From an uncultured Dialister sp. (lineage in GTDB: Bacteria > Bacillota > Negativicutes > Veillonellales > Dialisteraceae), in NCBI GenBank assembly GCA_934178345.1, contig CAKPQG010000012.1, positions 1-64,000 of the forward strand: a stretch of 64,000 bases of DNA. Direction: 5' to 3'. Every line of letters starts with the position of its first letter. Position 1 is the stretch's first letter. This document shows positions 60,443 to 64,000 of this stretch, piece by piece. The position numbers and the translations under genes are program-made. A model generated the notes under the pieces. It was not told where the DNA came from and did no database searches. It worked only from the letters and a program-made list of their open reading frames with translations.

Positions 60443-60825
60443 TATTTCTTATGTCCTACTTTTTTCTGATATACGTCTTCTGCCATCTTGGCACGGGCAC
60501 GGATGACCGGGTTCGAAGAGTTGACGGAGGTCGGAGTGAAGTTGCTCTTGTAGTGGAGCTTCTTCGTTTCCTTTTCCATTTCGACGACCTGGATGGTGCC
60601 GGCGGTGCGGTCGTAAGCGTAGGTGTAGGTGCAGGTGCCGCCTTCGATGGCTTCGATGGCAACGAAGTTCAGGATCTCATGGCCATTCGTGGTCTTCTTG
60701 ATGCTGGTCTCCTGCATGTCGATGGTGGTGGTGTCGTTATATTTCCAGAGGCTTTCTGCGGAAACGGACATAGAGCCGGCAGCGATAGCAGCGGCAGCTG
60801 CCAGGGCGATCATCATTTTTTTCAT
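60442..60825 (-). CDS. Secreted protein of unknown function, 127 aa
   Basis: 127 residues with a clear Sec signal peptide (MKKMMIALAAAAAIAAGSMSVSAES). The mature part is about 100 residues (LWKYNDTTTIDMQETSIKKTT, NFVAIEAIEGGTCTYTYAYD, VVEMEKETKKLHYKSNF), alternating in a way that suggests a small beta-rich fold; no known motif is recognised. It is probably periplasmic. ATG at 60825 starts the signal peptide, with GAGAGTG upstream; the frame could start at 60834. The stop overlaps the M18 start. A minus-strand TATAAT lies near 60890. Confidence 0.75.
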   Translation of the reverse strand: MKKMMIALAAAAAIAAGSMSVSAESLWKYNDTTTIDMQETSIKKTTNGHEILNFVAIEAIEGGTCTYTYAYDRTAGTIQVVEMEKETKKLHYKSNFTPTSVNSSNPVIRARAKMAEDVYQKKVGHKK

Positions 60826-60906
60826 AGCAATCACTCTCTTTCGTGAATGGATGACTGGAAGTCATTCTTTGTTTGCAGTGCTGGATTTATTATAGCATAA
60901 AAATGA

Positions 60907-61026
60907 ATGGTGGGCTTGAAGTTCAAGAACCTTAACGAGGCTGATGCGGCCTATGATTTTTATCGCAGTTCCTTATGCCAAGAGTATGAATGCGTAATGC
61001 TTGACATTGTATACCGGAATGGATAG
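60907..61026 (+). pseudogene. 39-codon ORF, possible gene fragment
   Basis: Open frame MVGLKFKNLNEADAAYDFYR and 19 more residues including CQEYECVMLDIVYRNG, ending at TAG 61024. No ribosome site is evident. The composition is protein-like, not repeat-like. Its 3' end contains the TTGACA and TAGAAT hexamers of the toxin-antitoxin promoter. It may be a remnant of an older gene or a very small protein. Confidence 0.3.
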
Positions 61027-61029
61027 AAT
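61001..61029 (+). promoter_or_regulatory. Toxin-antitoxin promoter
   Basis: TTGACA (61001-61006), 17-bp spacer containing TTGTATACC, TAGAAT (61024-61029), 22 bp before the antitoxin ATG. The short palindrome GTATAC could be part of an autoregulatory operator. Confidence 0.75.
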
Positions 61030-61051
61030 GAGGGTGAAAGGCGGTGGTCTT

Positions 61052-61327
61052 ATGGCAACAGCAGCTACACAGATCCGAATTGATGCGGATACGAAACGAC
61101 AGGCGGCAGCACTTTTCAGCGAGTTGGGACTCGATATGTCTGGCGCAGTGAACCTGTTTCTTCGTCAGTGCGTTCTTCGTGGAGGACTTCCTTTTGCAGT
61201 GGAAATGCCGCGATATAATCAGGAAGCATTAGCCGCAATGGAGGAGGGACGACGAATTGCTCGTGATCCGAGTGTTAAAGGCTATACGAATATGGCTGAT
61301 TTGAAAAAAGCATTGGAGCAGGAGTAA
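61052..61327 (+). CDS. RelB/DinJ-family antitoxin
   Basis: 91-residue type II antitoxin with an N-terminal ribbon-helix-helix domain (ATQIRIDADTKRQAAALFSELGLDMSGAVNLFLRQCVLRGGLPFAVEMP), the DinJ pattern. A C-terminal tail (EEGRRIARDPSVKGYTNMADLKKALEQE) should wrap the toxin. ATG at 61052 is used; the longer frame from 61001 would start in the promoter. It precedes the toxin by one base, and the pair should repress its own promoter. Confidence 0.92.
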   Translation: MATAATQIRIDADTKRQAAALFSELGLDMSGAVNLFLRQCVLRGGLPFAVEMPRYNQEALAAMEEGRRIARDPSVKGYTNMADLKKALEQE

Positions 61328-61328
61328 C

Positions 61329-61607
61329 ATGTACCTTGTCAAATTCACTTCAGCATACAAGAAGAGCTACAAGCTGATGCGAAAACGCGGGTTCGACGTC
61401 TCACTTTTGGATGAAGTGGTAGAAACTTTGATGCAGGGTGGTACTCTTGAGCCTCGGTATCGCGACCATGGATTGTCAGGACGTTTTCAAGGATTTCGGG
61501 AATGTCATGTGAAGCCGGACTGGCTTCTGGTTTACTTGATTGAGGATGATATTCTCACACTGACGTTGATTGACACAGGCTCTCATGCCGATATCTTCCG
61601 CATGTAA
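61329..61607 (+). CDS. YafQ-type mRNA interferase toxin
   Basis: 92-residue RelE-superfamily toxin: KFTSAYKKSYKLMRKRGFDVSLLDEVVETLMQGGTL, then HGLSGRFQGFRECHVKPDWLLVYLIEDD and the end LIDTGSHADIF. The YafQ-type catalytic residues His (RDHGLSG), Asp (KPDWLLVY) and the C-terminal His (GSHADIF) are all in place, so it looks active. It cleaves mRNA in the ribosome. Spacing to the antitoxin stop is 1 bp. A bidirectional terminator follows. Confidence 0.92.
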   Translation: MYLVKFTSAYKKSYKLMRKRGFDVSLLDEVVETLMQGGTLEPRYRDHGLSGRFQGFRECHVKPDWLLVYLIEDDILTLTLIDTGSHADIFRM

Positions 61608-61638
61608 AAAAAGACTGCCGGAAAGGGCAGTCTTTTTT
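61606..61638. terminator. Bidirectional terminator
   Basis: AAAAAAAGACTGCC, loop, GGCAGTCTTTTTT, shared by the toxin gene and guaB. Confidence 0.88.
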
Positions 61639-61647
61639 ATTGTTGGC

Positions 61648-63153
61648 TTATCTATCCGAGCCGTCTTTTTCTTTGCGGATGACGTCGTGAGCGCCGCCTT
61701 CTACGATGGAGGTCGCAGAGACGAGGGTCAGCTTCGCCTTTTCCTGAAGCTGCGGGATGGTGATAGCGCCGCAGTTGCACATGGTGGCTTTGATCTTCGC
61801 GCAGGTCTTTTCGACGTTTTCTTTCAGCGGACCGGCATATGGGACATAGGAGTCTACGCCTTCTTCGAAAGCGAGCTTCTTGGAACCGTCGAGGTCATAA
61901 CGGCCCCAGTTTCTGGCACGGTTGGAACCTTCGCCCCAGTATTCCTTGACGATGGTGCCGCCGACGGTTCTCTTTTGTGTCGGGGATTCGTCGAAGCGGG
62001 CAAAGTAGCGGCCGAGCATGACGAAGTCAGCGCCCATGGCGAGGGCCAGTGTGATGTGGTGGTCGTAAACGATGCCGCCGTCGGAGCAGACAGGTACATA
62101 GATGCCGGTTCTCTTGTAGTATTCATCTCTGGCCTGGCAGACTTCGATGAGAGCCGTTGCCTGGCCGCGGCCGATGCCCTTGGTTTCACGGGTGATGCAG
62201 ATGGAGCCGCCGCCGATGCCGACTTTGACGAAGTCAGCGCCAGCTTCTGCGAGGAAGAGGAAGCCTTCTCTGTCGACGACATTGCCTGCGCCGACTTTGA
62301 CTTTTTCGCCGTAACGTTCACGGATCCAGTTGATGGTGATCTTCTGCCATTCGGAGAAGCCTTCGGAGGAGTCGATGCAGAGGACATCGGCGCCTGCGTC
62401 TACGAGGAGCGGCACGCGGTCAGCGTAGTCTCTGGAATTGATGCCGGCACCGACGATGAAGCGTTTCTGTGCATCGAGCATTTCATTCGGGTTTTCCTGA
62501 TGGGAGTCGTAGTCTTTGCGGAATACGAAGCCGTAGAGGCGGCCGTCTTCATAGAGAACCGGCAGGGAATTGATCTTGTTGTCCCAGATGATGTCATTGG
62601 CTTCGGAGAGGGTGATGCCGTAATCGGCTTTGACAAGTTTGTCGACCGGGGTCATGAAGTTCTTGACCTTTTCGCTCTTGTCCATGCGGCTTACGCGGTA
62701 GTCTCTGGAGGAAACGATGCCTACCATTTTGCCGTTGGAGGTGCCGTCTTCCGTGATGGCGATGGTGGAGTGGCCGGTCTTTGCTTTGAGAGCAAGGACG
62801 TCAGCTAAGGTCGCTTCTGGCGACAGGTTCGAATCGGAAGGAACAAAGCCTGCTTTCTGTGCTTTGACTCTGGCAACCATGGCTGCTTCTTCTTCAGGAG
62901 TCTGGGATCCGTAGATAAAGGAAACGCCGCCGTTTCTTGCGAGTTCGACAGCGAGCTTTTCACCGGAGACGGCCTGCATGATAGCAGAAACCATTGGAAT
63001 GTTTAATGTGATGGCCGGTGTTTCCCCTTTTTTGTATCTGACCAGCGGGGTCTTCAGAGAGACGTTCGCCGGGATGCAGCTGCAGTCAGAATATCCGGGA
63101 ATGAGCAGATATTCATTAAAGGTATGAGCCGGTTCATTGATGTAGGTTGCCAT
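61648..63153 (-). CDS. guaB: IMP dehydrogenase
   Basis: 501-residue NAD-dependent enzyme converting IMP to XMP, the committed step to GMP. The TIM barrel is interrupted by two CBS domains (about 95-210, with MVGIVSSRDYRVSRMDK and VKNFMTPVDKLVKADYGITLSEANDIIWDNKINSLPVLYEDGRLYGFV). The catalytic loop is GIGGGSICITRE with the Cys nucleophile. VCSDGGIVYDHHITLALAMGADFVMLGR and the flap Arg in YWGEGSNRARNWGRYD follow. The C-terminus lacks the usual monovalent-cation end, and the sequence belongs to a branch more divergent than E. coli GuaB. The start follows AAGGAGG. There is no purine riboswitch in the leader. Confidence 0.94.
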   Translation of the reverse strand: MATYINEPAHTFNEYLLIPGYSDCSCIPANVSLKTPLVRYKKGETPAITLNIPMVSAIMQAVSGEKLAVELARNGGVSFIYGSQTPEEEAAMVARVKAQKAGFVPSDSNLSPEATLADVLALKAKTGHSTIAITEDGTSNGKMVGIVSSRDYRVSRMDKSEKVKNFMTPVDKLVKADYGITLSEANDIIWDNKINSLPVLYEDGRLYGFVFRKDYDSHQENPNEMLDAQKRFIVGAGINSRDYADRVPLLVDAGADVLCIDSSEGFSEWQKITINWIRERYGEKVKVGAGNVVDREGFLFLAEAGADFVKVGIGGGSICITRETKGIGRGQATALIEVCQARDEYYKRTGIYVPVCSDGGIVYDHHITLALAMGADFVMLGRYFARFDESPTQKRTVGGTIVKEYWGEGSNRARNWGRYDLDGSKKLAFEEGVDSYVPYAGPLKENVEKTCAKIKATMCNCGAITIPQLQEKAKLTLVSATSIVEGGAHDVIRKEKDGSDR

Positions 63154-63204
63154 TATTTCCTCCTTAAATAAAAATAGAGTAAAAAGATGAAAATAAATTA
63201 ACTT

Positions 63205-63233
63205 ACTATACCTCTTTACTCGTATTCGGTCAA
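63205..63233 (-). promoter_or_regulatory. guaB promoter
   Basis: On the minus strand: TTGACC (63233-63228), 17-bp spacer, TATAGT (63210-63205), about 50 bp before the guaB ATG. Confidence 0.78.
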
Positions 63234-63275
63234 GCGTTTTTTCCTGTGACCTATGTATTTGTACTATTATAGCGT

Positions 63276-63304
63276 AAAAACTCCGCCTTGGGTAGGCGGA
63301 GTTT
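63276..63304 (-). terminator. Terminator for the TetR-type gene
   Basis: On the minus strand: AAACTCCGCC, loop TACCCAA, GGCGGAGTTTTT. It is separated from that gene's stop by the composite repeat block. Confidence 0.7.
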
Positions 63305-63581
63305 GTGAGAGTTTTATGAGATTAGGAAAGGCTAAGTTTGAAAGCAGGGATGAGTAGCTAGGGATGAGTGGCTAGGGATTAGGAGTCTCAAGTGACTAGT
63401 AACTAGTGACCAGCATGCCAGCTCATAGCATCGCCAGTATGTATACTTCGCGGCGCTTCTGATTTTTATGCGCCGCACCATCATTTCGCATTTCTCATTT
63501 TTAATTTCTCATTTAATCGAGGCTTTCAAACGTAATCAAGGGGTGAGCCGCCCTTGGGCTAACCCTGAACTCTTCTTTTAC

Positions 63582-64000
63582 TTACAGCAGCGGCTCAATG
63601 ACCGTCTGGAAGTAATGATTCAGTTCTTTCGGCGTCGCCTGCATTTTGTTTTTGCGCACCCACCATTGGACCATTTCGACGAAGCTGCCGGAGATGTGAT
63701 TCAGGAGGAAATCTTCGGGGACGGGGATTTCCTTGTGGCGGTTCAGGAGGTAGGAAGCGATGAGGCGGGAGAGGCTCGCCTTGAAGTAGCGCAGGAAGAA
63801 GTCGGAGCTTTCGGAGATGAGCAGGTCGCGCAGGTGGTTCGTATTCTCTGCGATGTGCTCTAAGAGGTGGCAGAAGACGGGATCCGGAAGGCCGGCATGC
63901 TGATGATCGTCCGAGGGGTGATTGTCATTCATGACACCGTCCACGATGTGTTCGAAGAGTTCCTGGCACATGTCCTCGAGGAGGCTGTCCTTGGTCTGGA
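63582..64000 (-). CDS. TetR-family regulator, C-terminal part (cut by window edge)
   Basis: The minus-strand frame stays open through the window end, so only the C-terminal 138 or so residues are visible. The sequence (HLLEHIAENTNHLRDLLISESSDFFLRYFKASLSRLIASYLL, then FLLNHISGSFVEMVQWWVRKNKMQATPKELNHYFQTVIEPLL) matches the all-helical ligand/dimerisation domain of Firmicutes TetR-type regulators (TetR_C_8-like). The helix-turn-helix should lie beyond 64000. An internal Met at 63971 is not the true start. Targets are unknown. Confidence 0.75.
   Translation of the reverse strand, partial: QTKDSLLEDMCQELFEHIVDGVMNDNHPSDDHQHAGLPDPVFCHLLEHIAENTNHLRDLLISESSDFFLRYFKASLSRLIASYLLNRHKEIPVPEDFLLNHISGSFVEMVQWWVRKNKMQATPKELNHYFQTVIEPLL

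Larger units (their letters stand above)
63154..63581. repeat. guaB upstream region and composite repeat block
   Basis: An AT-rich guaB leader and promoter, a minus-strand terminator (63276-63304), then a complete composite block (63331-63570): TTTGAAAGCAGGGATGAGTAGC, GTGACTAGTAAC heptamers, GCGGCGCTTCTGATTTTTATGCGCCGC mini-element, CATTTCTCATTT and GGCTTTCAAACGTAATCAAGG, CTAACCCTGAAC. No gene is seen. Confidence 0.7.

Noticed and set aside
63154..63260. Purine or other riboswitch before guaB
   Set aside because: A consensus promoter leaves a leader of only about 50 nt, with no aptamer-like structure.
1..64000. tRNA genes, rRNA genes, prophage or integrative element
   Set aside because: No GGTTCGAATC-type T-loops in a cloverleaf context, no rRNA sequence and no integrase or phage structural gene was found by reading.

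Overview
The window looks like a chromosome segment of a Negativicutes bacterium (Firmicutes with an outer membrane), possibly close to Dialister or Veillonella; this is inferred from gene content, not from a database match. The outer-membrane side is shown by two RND efflux adaptor/pump pairs, a TonB-dependent receptor and a phosphoethanolamine transferase. The Firmicutes side is shown by a T-box leader, a NiaR-type repressor and the septum protein / S1 protein / tilS / hpt / ftsH neighbourhood. No rRNA, tRNA, CRISPR array, prophage or insertion sequence with an intact transposase was seen. Layout: 0-2.5 kb holds an Rpn-family nuclease and a 2-hydroxyacid dehydrogenase (both minus). 4.1-9.2 kb holds RND pair 1. 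9.5-19.5 kb carries an M48 protease, a D,D-carboxypeptidase, a DivIC/FtsB-like protein, an S1-domain protein, a Ppx/GppA phosphatase, tilS, hpt and ftsH. 19.7-22 kb is a FeoA-FeoB fusion. 22.2-27 kb is RND pair 2. 27.3-32.8 kb is a promoter, a Trp-type T-box and trpD, trpC, trpB and trpA, with no trpE, trpG or trpF. 32.9-39.4 kb holds niaR, a pseudouridine synthase, an AEC transporter, a second 2-hydroxyacid dehydrogenase, a DMT transporter and a HAD hydrolase. 39.7-42.7 kb holds a two-component system and exonuclease III on the minus strand. 43-50 kb holds an ACT protein, a PFL/UPF0210 protein, a MATE transporter, a Fur-family regulator and a zinc-type ABC uptake operon. 50-64 kb holds a phosphoethanolamine transferase, trmB, an FtsW-like protein, two uncharacterised small genes, maf, a TonB receptor, an M18 aminopeptidase, a RelB/YafQ-type toxin-antitoxin pair, guaB and the end of a TetR-type regulator. 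The most unusual feature is the intergenic DNA. Nearly every gap is filled by a mosaic of short repeat modules: period-7 arrays (GTGACTR, GGGATTA, CCCTGAA), a 167-bp palindromic element present four times at identical length, a 97-bp element bounded by GCGGCGC/GCGCCGC, a MITE-like element with 14-bp terminal inverted repeats (three copies), and a composite block bounded by TTTGAAAGC/GCTTTCAAAC. The arrays often begin exactly at a gene's stop codon or supply it. They separate genes usually packed in operons (trp, RND pairs), and seem to have cut off what was once the first gene behind the trp T-box. A second strong signal is a consensus promoter ahead of the zinc-type uptake operon, bracketed by two near-identical palindromes, TTTGCGA-N5-TCGCAAA, probably operators for the adjacent Fur-family regulator.
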